Origin: Purpureocillium takamizusanense
Lineage: Eukaryota; Ascomycota; Sordariomycetes; Hypocreales; Ophiocordycipitaceae
Assembly: GCF_022605165.1 (NCBI RefSeq)
Contig: NC_063070.1
Coordinates: forward strand, 1,178,001 to 1,242,000
DNA length: 64,000 nt
Direction: 5' to 3'
Shown here: in pieces, positions 43,556 through 54,467 of the stretch
Layout of the letters: each line of letters begins with the position of its first letter
Position numbering within the stretch: the first letter of the stretch is position 1
The notes under the pieces: model-generated
The model's input: the letters and a program-made list of their open reading frames with translations, nothing else
What the model was told of the DNA's origin: nothing
Database searches by the model: none
Position numbers and translations under genes: made by a program

Positions 43556-44512
43556 TCAACTCGTGGGCGTGACCTCGGCCACGAAGCCGCTCACCAGCGC
43601 CAGCACCCCGTCCGCGGCCTCTATGCAATGCCAATGCCCCACGCCCTGGAGCACCTCGAGGCGCTTCCGGCCCGCGTCGACGCCCCAGCTGTTGTCGCTG
43701 TCAGCACCACCCTGGGACAGGGCGTGTTCGACTCACCTCTGCAAGATGTGCTCGGACCCGCCCATCGGGCTCGTCTTGTCGTGCGACCCTGCGATGATGA
43801 GCAACGGGCACTTGATGTCCTCGTACCGCGGCCGGGTCGCCCTTTGTATCGTACGGCACAGCGACTTGTATCCCTCGGGCGACTGCGCGAGGAGGAGCGT
43901 CCGGATAAAAGCCTGCTGCGTCGGCGTGGCCCTGGGGCCCGTGGCGGCAAACGGCACCACGGCAGCGACGCCCTCCATGCCCTCTTGGCCGGATCAGCAG
44001 GGGAGACGACTCGGCATCGGACCTGGACCTACCTGCGTCGACCAGCTTGACGCGGGCCTCAAAGACCCCGACCAGCGCCTCGTTGGGGTTGACGGGGCCG
44101 ACCAGGACGGCGCCCGCGACGTCGAGGCTGCGGGCGAGCTCGCTGGCGACGATGGCGCCCATGGAGTGACCCACGGCCACGACGCGCCGGGCGTCAATCT
44201 TCAGTGCGGTGAGGAGGGCGCTGGCGGCCCCGCAGAGCATGGCCGGGTCGCTGTCCTGGCCGCGGTAGGGCGACAGGGCGCTGCCTGCGAGCCGGTCAGC
44301 CATCTATGCAGAGGCCGTAGGGAAGGAAGCGACAGGGACTCACCCGGCGTGTCAAAGGCCAGGCATGAGATGCCCTGTTGGACGAGCGACGGGATGATGG
44401 GGGCGTAAAAGGAGTTGGAGGAGCCGAGGCCGTGGATGAAGAGCAGGACGGGGTCGCCGGCGGCATGCCAGGTGTAGAAGAGGTCTTGGTCTTGCACGCG
44501 GAGGGACGGCAT
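43556..44512 (-). CDS. Alpha/beta hydrolase, 3-oxoadipate enol-lactonase-like
   Basis: Four exons (44512-44344, 44284-44033, 43983-43737, 43697-43556; introns 59, 49 and 39 nt) give 269 residues. Triad candidates are S97 in VAVGHSMGAIV, D209 in LIIAGSHDKTSP and H244 in LQGVGHWHCIEA; the oxyanion motif is FIHGLGSSNSFY. Size and layout fit PcaD-type enol-lactonases of the 3-oxoadipate pathway, which matches the catechol-cleaving dioxygenase nearby, but related hydrolases act on other lactones and esters. An in-frame upstream ATG at 44596 would add a basic Ser/Thr/Ala-rich leader that could target mitochondria. The last intron is very short at 39 nt; skipping it gives an early stop. Confidence 0.8.
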
Positions 44513-44996
44513 GGCTGCGGAGGTTGATGCCGAGGTGTTCAACCGTCCTGCAAGGCGTACGAGAGGCTGCCTGGCAAAGTATCTGGGTATCGTCAAGTGA
44601 GGAGACCGTTGGAGCGTCCGGGTCAGTCATGTAAGCGACCGTTCGTGGCGGACAGTGCAGGGCATCGGTGTCGGCGAGACCGTGGCAGCCGGGGGTGGAG
44701 CCCCCGCTGCACAGTGGGCTCTTTGAAGCCTCGGATTCATGCTGGCGGATCGCGCTGTGCAGGCCGCCCGGGCGGGTGTCCACAGGTGGATTGCAGGCAT
44801 CTACCTAGCGCCCTACGTGCCGCTGCCCGCGGATCCGTCCAGCGCCCGGTCTCACCCGCGCGGCGCTCAGGCACCGACGCCCCCTAGATGGTCCCTCCCG
44901 TCCACTACTGTCAAGTTGTCCAGCGGCCAGCCCAACCTCCCAGCTGCATCGGACGCTTTCACTACAGAGCGTAGATTTACAGCAAGAGTGAATGCC
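44513..44996. promoter_or_regulatory. Divergent promoter of hydrolase and CoA-transferase genes
   Basis: A 484-bp gap between divergent starts. It contains a GC-rich inverted string GGGGGTGGAGCCCCC near 44690-44704. No gene seen. Confidence 0.4.
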
Positions 44997-46863
44997 ATGA
45001 CGCCGACGCAGCCGTACAGCTCCATCGCGGAGACGTCTCGCATCTTCGACCTCGTCCTGTCGCTCGTGGACCCCCTGTCGCTCCCGGCCGGCACGCGGGC
45101 CAAGAGGGCCGACGTCGTCTTCACCGGGGCGCGCGACCAGCCGTACTTTTTCATCCCCTTCAAGGAGACGGAGACGGCCGCCGCGCTCAAGGCCGTCGAG
45201 GGCTGCGTCGCGTCGCTGCTGGCCGACGTCAAGAGCGGCGGGGGCGAGGCGCGCCGCCGCATCACCGTCGACCAGGAGAGGACGACGGCGTTTTTGTTCC
45301 AGGCGTACCTCGCGCGCGTCGGCGGCCTCGGCAAGCTGGACAAGGAGGTGCGGTCGCTGCTCAAGGGTGAGTCAGTCCCATCGCTTGGGTGAGGAAGCTG
45401 TGTGAGCATCCGACTGACACGCTCTCGTCAGATACGGACCTGCTGCAGGCGCAGTCGGACCCGTATCGCCGCATGGCGGCCAACCTGTACGCGACGGCGG
45501 ACGAGGGCGAGTACTACCACATCCACGGCTCGCTCGAGGCGTCGACGACGCTGCGCATGATTGGGCTCGCGCCGCACCGTCCGGACCTCCAGACGCACGA
45601 GGACATTGTGGGCGTCATCGAGCCGGCGGTGCAGAAGCTGACGGTCGACGAGCTCGAGGCGCTCAACGCCGAGCACCGCCAGGCCGGCGTCAAGGCGTAC
45701 AAGCACGAGGACTTTTTGCGCACGCCTCACGTACGCTTCCCCCAAAACGATGAGTTGTGGAATCTGTCTGACAAGCGCAGGGCAAGGTCAACTGGGAGCT
45801 GCCGCCGTGGACCGTCGAGCCGCTCGAGGCCACGACGCCGCCGTGCGGGCTGCCGGACCGGGGCGACGGGCGCATCCTGTCGGGGGTCCGGGTGCTCGAG
45901 CTGTGCCGCATCATCGCGGGCCCCGTGGTGGCGCGCATCCTGGGCGAGTACGGGGCCGACGTGCTCAAGGTCACGAGCCCCAACCTCAGCGACGTGCCCT
46001 TCTTCCAGGTCGACGGCAACATGGGGAAGCGGGCGGCCGACGTCGACCTCAAGACGCCCGAGGGGCGGCGGGTGTTTGAGGGGCTGCTGGACGAGGCGGA
46101 CGTGGTCGTCGACGGCTACCGGCCGGGCGCGCTGGAGAGGCTCGGCTACGGGCCGCGGGCGCTGGCGGAGCGGGCGGCGCGCCGGGGCCGGGGCGTCGTG
46201 TACGTCAACGAGAACTGCTTCGGCTACGAGGGCGAGTGGGCGGGGCGGCCGGGGTGGCAGCAGATTGCCGACTGCGTATGTGCCCCTTTGCGATGGTATG
46301 ACATTTCTTTACTGACGACGACGACGCAGGTGAGCGGCATCGCGTGGGAGCAGGGCCGGTTCATGGGCCTCGACGAGCCGGTGGTGCCGCCGTTCCCCAT
46401 CTCCGACTACGGCACGGGGTGCATGGGGGCCATCGCGGCGCTGACGGGGCTGCACCACCGGGCGACGCGCGGGGGCTCGTGGCACGGCAAGGCGTCGCTG
46501 CTGCACTACGACCTGCTGCTCTTCAAGGCCGGCCTGCTGCCCGAGGCGGTGCGGGCGCGCCTGCGCGACGAGGCGGGCGAGGCCTTCCTGGCGCTGCGGC
46601 ACGCGCACAGCGTGGACCGCATCTCGGGCACGGCGCTGCGCCAGATGCGCCGCCTGCACCCGGGCCTCGTGGACGACCCGCGGTACCTGGACCGGTGGCA
46701 CGCCGCGGGCTACGGCGCCGAGGTGTCGGCGGTGCTGCCGGTGGTGCAGATGGAGGGCGTGGACATTTCCTTTGCGCGCGCGAGCCGGCCCAACGGCACC
46801 GACGAGGCGTCGTGGGACTTTGCGGGCGGCGACGACTACCGGAAGCCGGAGCCTGACGCCTGA
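44997..46863 (+). CDS. CaiB/BaiF family III CoA-transferase
   Basis: Four exons (44997-45366, 45432-45730, 45781-46275, 46330-46863; introns 65, 50 and 54 nt) give 565 residues. The family signature is LELCRIIAGPVVARILGEYG followed by ADVLKVTSPNLSD. Other blocks are NMGKRAADVDLKTPEGRRVF, VVVDGYRPGALERLGYGP, YVNENCFGYEGEWAGRPGWQ and PPFPISDYGTGCMGAIAALT. The N-terminal 220 residues form the first half of the bilobed fold. Family III enzymes move CoA between organic acids, here plausibly activating an aromatic or oxoadipate-type acid. Classical 3-oxoadipate CoA-transferases are family I, so a direct equivalence should not be assumed. No peroxisomal tail (ends EPDA). Confidence 0.88.
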
Positions 46864-47943
46864 AGGCTTGCAGAGGCCTGGACCGCTGAAGACTGGAGGC
46901 CTGAAGGGGCCTATAGACGGCGGCTCGGAGATGGCCTGAAGCGTGACAAAGAATCTACCCGCGGTATACCGAGACTCGAGAACAATGCAGTGTATCCGTA
47001 CACGCTGCCCCTGAATATGAGCTGCGGGTGACCCTGAACAAGTGCATCTGATCAGACATCATGCCACGGCTCGTTGGATTTCCGCTGCTGGGCGAGAATA
47101 TCATGGATCGGTGTTTGGCCCACCCAACATCATCATTGCTTGCCGGCTCTGGCTCTCCAACCGCAGCATGTTGGTCGTCGTGCAACAACCCGTCGACGGC
47201 TAAACATTCTGCAGACGTATAAGTCGCGTGAGGCTAGGCCGGCGGGACGTTGGTGACGCGGGGCCCACGCCGCGCGGTCTGAGCTTCGACGGTCAGCATT
47301 AGCTGATTGTTGGTCACAGACACCGATGTGGGATGTCGCCGAACTGCCGGCCGCCGGCATTCGAGCTGGGCACCCCGCGCGGGATGACGGGGTGGGAGGG
47401 CGGCGGGCGTCGGATACGGACGCTGGTGCATTATCCGACGCCCCCTCTCTACCCAAGTCTTACACCCACTGTGTGCCCCCCGCAAGCGCGAAGCCCCCGC
47501 GCGGGGTGATGGAGGTCACAGGCGGCGCACCCAGGCGTCCCGGGGGTTGCCCAGACGGGAGCTTCCCAGTTCCGAAGCGACGGGCTAGGGGCGGCCGTCG
47601 GGGCTCTTCCGCGGGGTCGCAGCGGGGATACGGACGCACGCACGGGGAGCCCAGGAGAGTCAGGCCATTCGACAGCTCGGTCCAGCGAGCTTGGTACTTG
47701 ACGTCGCGCGCGTTGGGCTGCCTGCGTTGTGCGGGCTGGAGGCGCTCGCTTATCAATGGCTGCGGATATATTGGTCACCTGCGTGTCGCGCAAAGCCCAG
47801 CCTGACGGCTCCCCTTGGTACAGTCTCTCACGCTCGCCTACGTGTATAAGCCCCCGTCGACGATACACCACCAGCGCACCTCTCGTGACAAACGGCGATA
47901 CAGTCTCTGCGTAAACCTAGCGATACATCCACCCCAGCCCGCC
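46864..47943. promoter_or_regulatory. Upstream region of the intradiol dioxygenase
   Basis: About 1.1 kb without a gene. It holds a perfect 12-bp inverted repeat (listed separately), a second GGATACGGACGC string at 47626-47637, and a TATAA-like element (TGTATAAG) near 47841-47848, about 100 bp before the ATG. Confidence 0.45.
47405..47443. promoter_or_regulatory. Perfect 12-bp inverted repeat with CGG/CCG half-sites
   Basis: GGGCGTCGGATA (47405-47416) and TATCCGACGCCC (47432-47443) are exact reverse complements with a 15-bp spacer. CGG and CCG triplets in inverted orientation are the typical recognition elements of Zn2Cys6 regulators, one of which is encoded at 51941-54467. Operator function is inferred. 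Confidence 0.45.
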
Positions 47944-49120
47944 ATGACCTCTGCAACGCAGCTGCAGCAGCAGCCCAACGGACAGGGCGGCGACGACGAC
48001 GACGGCATGGGCGCCGAGTTCACGCGCACCGTGGTCGAGGCCATGGGCCCGGCGACGTCGCCGCGGCTGCGCGAGGTCATGTCGGCGCTCATCCGGCACG
48101 TGCACGACTTTGCGCGCGAGGTGCAGCTCACGACGGACGAGTGGATGGCGGGCGTGCAGCTCATCAACGCGGCCGGGCAGATGAGCAACGAGAAGCGCAA
48201 CGAGGGGCAGCTGCTGTGCGACGTGATTGGCCTCGAGTCGTGAGTCCTTGGCCCCTTGGTTCCTCGAGGCGTGGGATGCAGCAGACGGAGGAGCGAACGC
48301 GCATGCTGACCATGTCACCGCGGACAGCCTCGTCGACCACATCACCTTTAGCGCCGCGACCAAGAGCACAAAGGGCCTCACGGCGTCGGCCATCCTGGGC
48401 CCCTTTTGGCGGCACGACACGCCGCTCCGCGAAAACGGCAGCTCCATCAGCTTCGACACGCCCGCCGACGCGCAGGTCGTCTTCATGCACGGCAGGGTCG
48501 CCGACGTGGCGACGGGCGCGCCGCTGGCCGACGCGACCGTCGAGGTGTGGCAGGCGTCGACCAACGGTGCGTGAGCATTGACTCTCTGAGAAGCCCTCTT
48601 CACATATCGATGCGTGCCGGATGTTGTGCTTGTGATTAGTCTGACGCGCCCCCGCCAGGCCTCTACGAGCAGCAAGACGACGAGCAGGTCGAGCACAACC
48701 TGCGCGGCGTCTTCAAGACGGACGCCCAGGGCGCGTACTCGCTGTACTGCCTGCGCCCGACGCCCTACCCGGTAAGCTTGATTCCTGATGGTCAGATGTG
48801 ACGAGTAACAGCAGGAGACAACGGGAACTGAAAGCTCACGCGTGCTGCCTGCGTAGGTCCCCCAGGACGGCCCCGCCGGCAAGCTGCTCGGCCTCATGGA
48901 CCGGCACGTGTTCCGGCCGGCGCACATCCACTTCATGGTCGTGGCCGACGGCTACCGCTCGCTGGTGACGCAAATCTTCGACGAGGACTGCAAGTACCTG
49001 GCCAACGACTCCGTCTTCGCCGTCAAGGACGACCTGCGGGTGCGGTTCGAGCCGCGCGCGGGCGACGAGCGGGCGTCGCTGGAGCTCGAGTACAACATAA
49101 ATCTGGCCAAGGCGGAGTGA
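47944..49120 (+). CDS. Intradiol ring-cleavage dioxygenase (catechol/hydroxyquinol 1,2-dioxygenase family)
   Basis: Non-haem Fe(III) enzyme that opens catechols between the two hydroxyls, giving cis,cis-muconates. Four exons (47944-48239, 48328-48566, 48659-48771, 48857-49120; introns 88, 92 and 85 nt) give 303 residues. All four iron ligands are present: Y181 (NGLYEQQ), Y215 (PTPYPVPQDGPAG), and H239 and H241 (RPAHIHF). The Y215-to-H239 spacing of 24 equals that of bacterial CatA. The N-terminal helical dimerisation domain is recognisable (REVMSALIRHVHDFAREVQL), as is ILGPFWRHDTP. Sequence alone does not separate catechol from hydroxyquinol specificity. It shares the cluster with a decarboxylase and a hydroxylase that could supply catechol. 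Confidence 0.93.
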
Positions 49121-49463
49121 GTGAGTGAGTGTGTGTCTTTGGAGCGTGTTTGGCTGGGACGGACAACATGTATTTGGATTCGACGGCCGGATGCAGACGT
49201 GAGAACTTGTGAACCGTTGAGCCTTTACAACGTACGCCGAGAATGTAACGAATTGGTTCTGTTTGCAGCTATTGGCCGAGAATGATGAGACTGAATAACG
49301 GCTCTTGCTGTGCACTACATCTGCCAAGCTTACACGCCCTACCGACCACCATCCTAAATATGTTTCCGCAAGCCAATAGTACACGCTCACGGACATTTGC
49401 CTCCTCGACATGATAACATTCAAAGGCTACTGCCACTGCCACTGCCACTGCCGCCGTCCACTC
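49121..49463. other. Convergent intergenic region with TGCCAC microsatellite
   Basis: Lies between the convergent dioxygenase and monooxygenase genes. TGCCAC units at about 49430-49455 end just before the monooxygenase stop codon. No gene seen. Confidence 0.55.
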
Positions 49464-51087
49464 CTACTCCGACTCCCCCACCGTGATGCCGCTCGGCAGC
49501 TTCAGCCCCATCGGCAGCCCCCTGACGTACTTTTCCGTAAAGGCGACGCCGCGCCGCGCCGCGAGCCGCTCGTCGACGTCCTTGAACATGTCGTACCTGC
49601 GTGTGTCAGTCAGCGAGCGGGCCACCCACGTCGTGCGCCGGGGGTACTCACGCGTTCATCTCTTCAATGGTCAGGATCTTCTTGGGGTCCTCGACCTTGT
49701 ACGTCGGGGTGTCCTTGTTGACGGAGAAGCCTGCCAGACAAGACAACGACACGAGTCAGCCAGTCAGCCCAGGTCACAGCGGCGGATCACGAGAGAGACA
49801 GAGGCCTACCGATGCGCTCGTTTATGTTGTACGCCGCCTTGGCCGCGGCGGCCTGCACCCGCGTCACCCGCGGCAGGCGCACCTCGTCGTAGACGGCCAG
49901 GACCTCGGCGACGTCGCCGCGGAAGCGCTCGCGGCCCAGCAGGATGCCGAGGGCGGCGGCGTCCTCGATGGCCATGCAGGCGCCCTGGCTCTGGTGCGGC
50001 ATCATGGGGTGGCCCGCGTCGCCGAGCAGGCACACGCGGCCGCGGCCCAGGTACGGGTACGGGTCGTGCAGCCACAGGCGCCAGGGGCGAATCTCCTTGC
50101 CGATGGCGAGGTGGGCGCGCACGCGCTCGTCGAGCTCCGGGTACGGCGCCAGCAGCTCCTCGACGGGGCGGTCCTCGGCGCCGGCCCACGCCTGCGTGGC
50201 GTAGTCGCCCACGGCGCGCGGGAAGAAGCAGTAGTAGGACAGCAGGCGGCCGTCGTTGCACGGCGAGAGCACAATCTTGTCCCACTTGCCCTCCTGCCCG
50301 CCCCAGTACTCGAGCGCCGCGTCGCGCGAGTAGTCGACGAGCCCCGCCCGCACCGCCTCCTCGGTCGTCACGTTGGTGTGCAGGCAGCTCTGCTCGGCGG
50401 GCCGCTTGGCCGGCCGGATGCCCAGCTCGCCGCGCACGACGGACCCGATGCCGTCGGCGCCGACGATGACGTCGTGCTGCGCCGTGGCGCCGTTGGCGAA
50501 GGAGACGACGCCGGCCTCGACGTCGATGCTCTGGCACTGCTGCCGTGTCAGCGTGTCTCATCCTCGAGCGATGGTGTGGGAGTTAGGGTGGTTCAAAAAC
50601 GCCAACCACCGCGCTTGGTGGTGAGGGCATCGTGAGTGCTTCAGTGAGGGCATCGCAAACACACCTTGTGCTTCACCACCAGCCGCGCCGGCGTCCCCTC
50701 CCCCTCCTCCCCCAGCGCGCACTCCTTGAGCATCCGGTGCATGTCCTGGCGGTGAAACATGTTGTAGACGTGCCCCCAGCGCTCCTCGTAGTCGCCCAGG
50801 TCGTACACGCTCACCGGCTCGCCCGTCTTCCAGTCGCGGTTGATGAGCTTGCGCAGCACCACGGGGTCGCCCCGGGCCACGTCCACCGACCACTCGTGCA
50901 GCCACCGCGTGCCGTTGGCCGCGCACGACACCGACGCGCCCACCTCGCCCGCAAAGTCGGACCTCTCGTACACGGTCACCTCGTGGCCCGCCCGCCGCAG
51001 CGCGATGGCCGCCGCCAGCCCGCCGATGCCGCCGCCCACGACGCCCACGCTGAGGCGCCGCCAGCCGGGTGTTTCGTTGGAGCCCAT
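49464..51087 (-). CDS. FAD-dependent aromatic monooxygenase, salicylate-hydroxylase-like
   Basis: Four exons (51087-50665, 50539-49810, 49730-49652, 49596-49464; introns 125, 79 and 55 nt) give 454 residues. The FAD fold is shown by VGVVGGGIGGLAAAIALRRA with GGGIGG at 18-23, then DVIVGADGIGSVVRGELG and the flavin-ribityl motif CLLGDAGHPMMPHQSQGACM. The exon 2 acceptor is a tandem NAGNAG (GGCAGCAG), so one Gln may be present or absent. Family members hydroxylate salicylate (with decarboxylation), 3- or 6-hydroxybenzoates or related acids. Cluster context favours an ortho-substituted benzoate such as salicylate or anthranilate. There is no targeting signal. A missing substrate-defining residue cannot be judged by eye. 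Confidence 0.9.
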
Positions 51088-51940
51088 GCTTCTTCTGCCT
51101 GGCTGTGTGTTGTGCGTGCCGTGACGAATGCGTTGGAGACGGGTGGGTGATGTGCTCGTTTGTCTTGTCGGCGAGTCGTCAACGCATGGGGCATAAATGC
51201 GTGTCCGGCCGCCTGGACCTGCCGCTGCGTCCCGCAAACCTTCTATATAGCCACGACGGCATCGCCTCACCGCGAGCCTTCACACCCATCCGTGTCACGC
51301 GGCGCGCTGTCCGTTGCGCATCTCGTCGATGCCCTCCAGACCGAGCCGGGGTGCACTAGCCGACGGCGGCTACGTTCCCGCCACGCCAGTGACGTCGGCT
51401 CCGCCCCCCAGATGGATGGCTGGATCTGGAGAGTGGCATTGGAGAACCGAAGCTATGCGGCCAAAAGGATCGTGTCGTCGGGGCTGGAGCGTGGGCGGAA
51501 GCTGGCAGAGATGCGCGTCGGGACTTCGGGAGCAGACTCGAGGATAGGATCCGACATCCGCGTGGAGGTCCGAATTGGGGACGCGGGGCAACGCCCGGCA
51601 GACGACAGACACTGTGCCGGCCTACGACTGCTGCGCATCGTATCGTTGGGAATTAAGTGTGTGCACAGGGGTCCGGACATGGCCTGGGATGCAGCGTGCG
51701 CAAGCCTCAAGTCGACATCAAGTCAACAACAAGAAGATGGCGTATGAATTCATGGTGCTGTGACTCTGTCCCAATCCAAGCCCTAGAGTGACACTTTAGT
51801 GCGCGTGCGCGTGCCCAGGGCATCCCCAACGCCTCGCTACAGCGTGCGCTGTAAATACTTATCAGTACACCGCCGGTGACTGGCAACTTCGAGTACAGCC
51901 AGCTGCCGCCGATGAGCAGCAGAGCTACAGTGGCAGCCCG
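51088..51940. other. Intergenic, upstream of the monooxygenase and downstream of the regulator
   Basis: 853 bp without a convincing exon. Contains a GGATCCGACATCCGC string near 51548-51562 with inverted ATCCG-like halves, of uncertain meaning. Confidence 0.4.
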
Positions 51941-54467
51941 CTACGAAATAAACGGAAAGCTGTCCCACTGCGAAATCTCCAGGCTGTCCCAGCCCAGAAA
52001 CACCTCGTCGCCCTCCCCCGGCGTGCGGCTCCCGCTCATCCAGCTCAAGCCCTCGTCCACCAGCCCGGGGGCGCAGTCTGCCGGCACCCATTCGACCCCT
52101 CCCTCACCGCCGACGCCGCCGCCATCCGCCGCCTCTCCCCCCGCGTCCCCGCCGTCCAGCACAAACAGCCGTGACACGTAGCGGCTGCGCCCCTTGGAGG
52201 CAATCGTCTCGCGCTGCTTGGCAATGGCGTTGGCCAGCAGCGTCAGGATCTCGTGGTAGTGCGCCGCCTGCGGGCTCTGCGTCGCCAACAGGTCGAGCAC
52301 GTCGCGCGCGCCGCCAAACGCCGACTCGATGTCGTAGTCGACGGACCGCTTGGCGAAGATTTCGAAGCCGAGCACCAGGCCGGCCGCGAAGACGAGCGCC
52401 CTATTTCATCATTAGCGAGGGCTGCGGTGCAAACGTCGTTGTCAGGGTGGAAGAGAGTTGGGGAGCGGGGAGAGGGGGACTACTTCATGATGCACATGTT
52501 GCCGTACAGCAGGTTGGCCTGGCGCGCCTCGACGCACGTCTGGCTCAGAAAGACGGCCGCGTCGAGGCACGCAGACGCCAGGTTGGACTGCGCCAGCCCG
52601 CCGCTCGAGGGCGGCGCCGTGAGGGTCGAGATGAGGATCGGGCGCGTGGCCAGCGTGACGGCAAAGTAGTACAGGCACGAGACGTGGACGCTGCCGATGG
52701 CGCCTCCTCCGTGACCGCCACCGCTGCCGCCGCCGGACCCCGGGGGTTCCGCGTCGCCGCGGCGGAGAGACGTGCGGCGGACGCACTCCGGTATGGTCCG
52801 CGCCCACGCCTCAATCTCCTCGAGGAACTGCTCGACGACGGGCGTCGACAGCTCCTTCTTGTCGTAGAGGGTGTCGACGATGCCGTTGATGATGCACACG
52901 ATGCGGTGCGACGCGACGAGGCGCCGCATGTCGTCGTCGCCCTGCTGCGCGTCGATGATGGCCACAATGTCCGAGGGGAGGCCCGCCGTGGCCGCCGGCC
53001 GCCCGAGGATGGCGTTGGCGAGCATGTCGACGATGCGGAGGCTGAGCCAGACGCGCATCCTGCACACGCGTGAGCGTCAGGAGGGGGGGGAGACCACACC
53101 ACGCCCGTGAGCCATACCTGAGATTGTCCCTCGCATTGTCCATGCCGGCATACGACTCGCGGCTGTGCAGGCCCAGGGCCACGCCGGCCCGCGTCGCGAT
53201 GCCCAGGTACATGAAGGCGGCGTTGCGGCGGCACTCGCCCAGCAGGTAGTACGCCATGAGCAGGAAGCAGCGCACCATGTCGACGTCTGGGTCCTCGAGC
53301 ATGCCCTCAAAGGCGAGGCGCTGCGCCCGGCGAAAGTACTGGGGCCCGACGTCGCGCGCCGTGGCCGCCGACTGGACCTGCGCGCCGATGGCGACGACGA
53401 GGTCCAGCGCCGCCCGTCGCTGCGGGCTGCCGGCGGCGGCGCCTCGGCCGTCTGAAGCCGCAAAGGCCTCCTCGAGCTCCCCGGGCGCAAACACGTCGAT
53501 GAAGCCCTCGGTCTGGTGGCAAAAGAGAGTCAGCGCTCGTGCCATGGCCAAGGGGGAAAAGACGGCGGGAGACGGACCACGGCGCGGTAGCAGCGGGAAA
53601 ACTCGAGCTTGGACGCCGGGTCGAGCTCGGCCACGGTCGACGGCGCCGGCAGGCTCATGCTGGAGCTCGGGGACTCTTTTTCGAGCATGGTTTCGCTCTG
53701 GGCATTGTGGGAGAACTGCGAGGGCCCGATCTGGTCGGCCACCATGCCCCGGACGACCTGTAGGAAGGAGAGGGAGGCCGCGCCGCCAAAGTAGACTGGA
53801 TCCATGTCAGCACGCAGCCGCTGGGACGGAGGAACAAGGGCAAGGAAGGGCGCGCACCTCGCTCGCCTCGCAGGTTCAGCAGCATGCGGGAGTGGGGGTT
53901 GGCGGCGATGGATGCGGTCGCGGGACGGCCCTGCTCCGTCGGGACGACGCGCGCATCACCGGCCGCGGAGACACCCGGGCGGGATCCCGACGCGGGCGAC
54001 GGCGGCAGCTGCAACGCGTCGCAGCCTCGCGCGGCGGCTGTCCTCGTCGCGGGGCTGGACGACACGAGCGGTGAGGGCGCATCCAGGCGCCGGACCGCAG
54101 TCGAGGCCGAGACCGTGGATGGGACCGCCGGCGGTGGGCCTGGGACCGGGACCGGGGCCGAAACGGAGACCGGGGCGGGGGTGGAGGGGATAGCGAGGCT
54201 CGGCCGGGAGAGCGCGGCAGCGGCAGCGGCAGCGGGCCGAGCTACGGCGCCGGCGGCGGTCGTCGACGTGCGACGCGATGATGGCACCGGCGGCGGCGGG
54301 CGCGAACCGCGGGGCCGGAACGAGATGACGCACTGGCCGGCGATGCCGCGGCGCAGGCAGTGCGCGCAGGGGACGGAGCCGCTGCACTTCTTCTTGGCCT
54401 CGCGGCAAAAGTTGCAGGCCTCGGCGGTGCGGCGGCGCTGGCTGGGGAGCAGGCGAGGGCGCGGCAT
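51941..54467 (-). CDS. Zn2Cys6 fungal transcription factor
   Basis: Five exons (54467-53858, 53795-53578, 53512-53118, 53059-52484, 52400-51941; introns 62, 65, 58 and 83 nt) give 752 residues. The binuclear zinc cluster is complete at the N-terminus: C18, C21, C28, C34, C37 and C46 (CNFCREAKKKC, then CAHCLRRGIAGQC). A roughly 120-residue Ala/Pro/Ser-rich linker follows. The middle region (VRCFLLMAYYLLGECRRNAA, MYLGIATRAGVALGLHSRES, RVWLSLRIVDMLANAILGRP) fits the fungal-specific regulatory domain. The second donor is GTCCGT, weaker than the others. Position inside the aromatic block makes it the likely pathway regulator; CGG/CCG repeats upstream of the dioxygenase are candidate targets. Confidence 0.9.
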
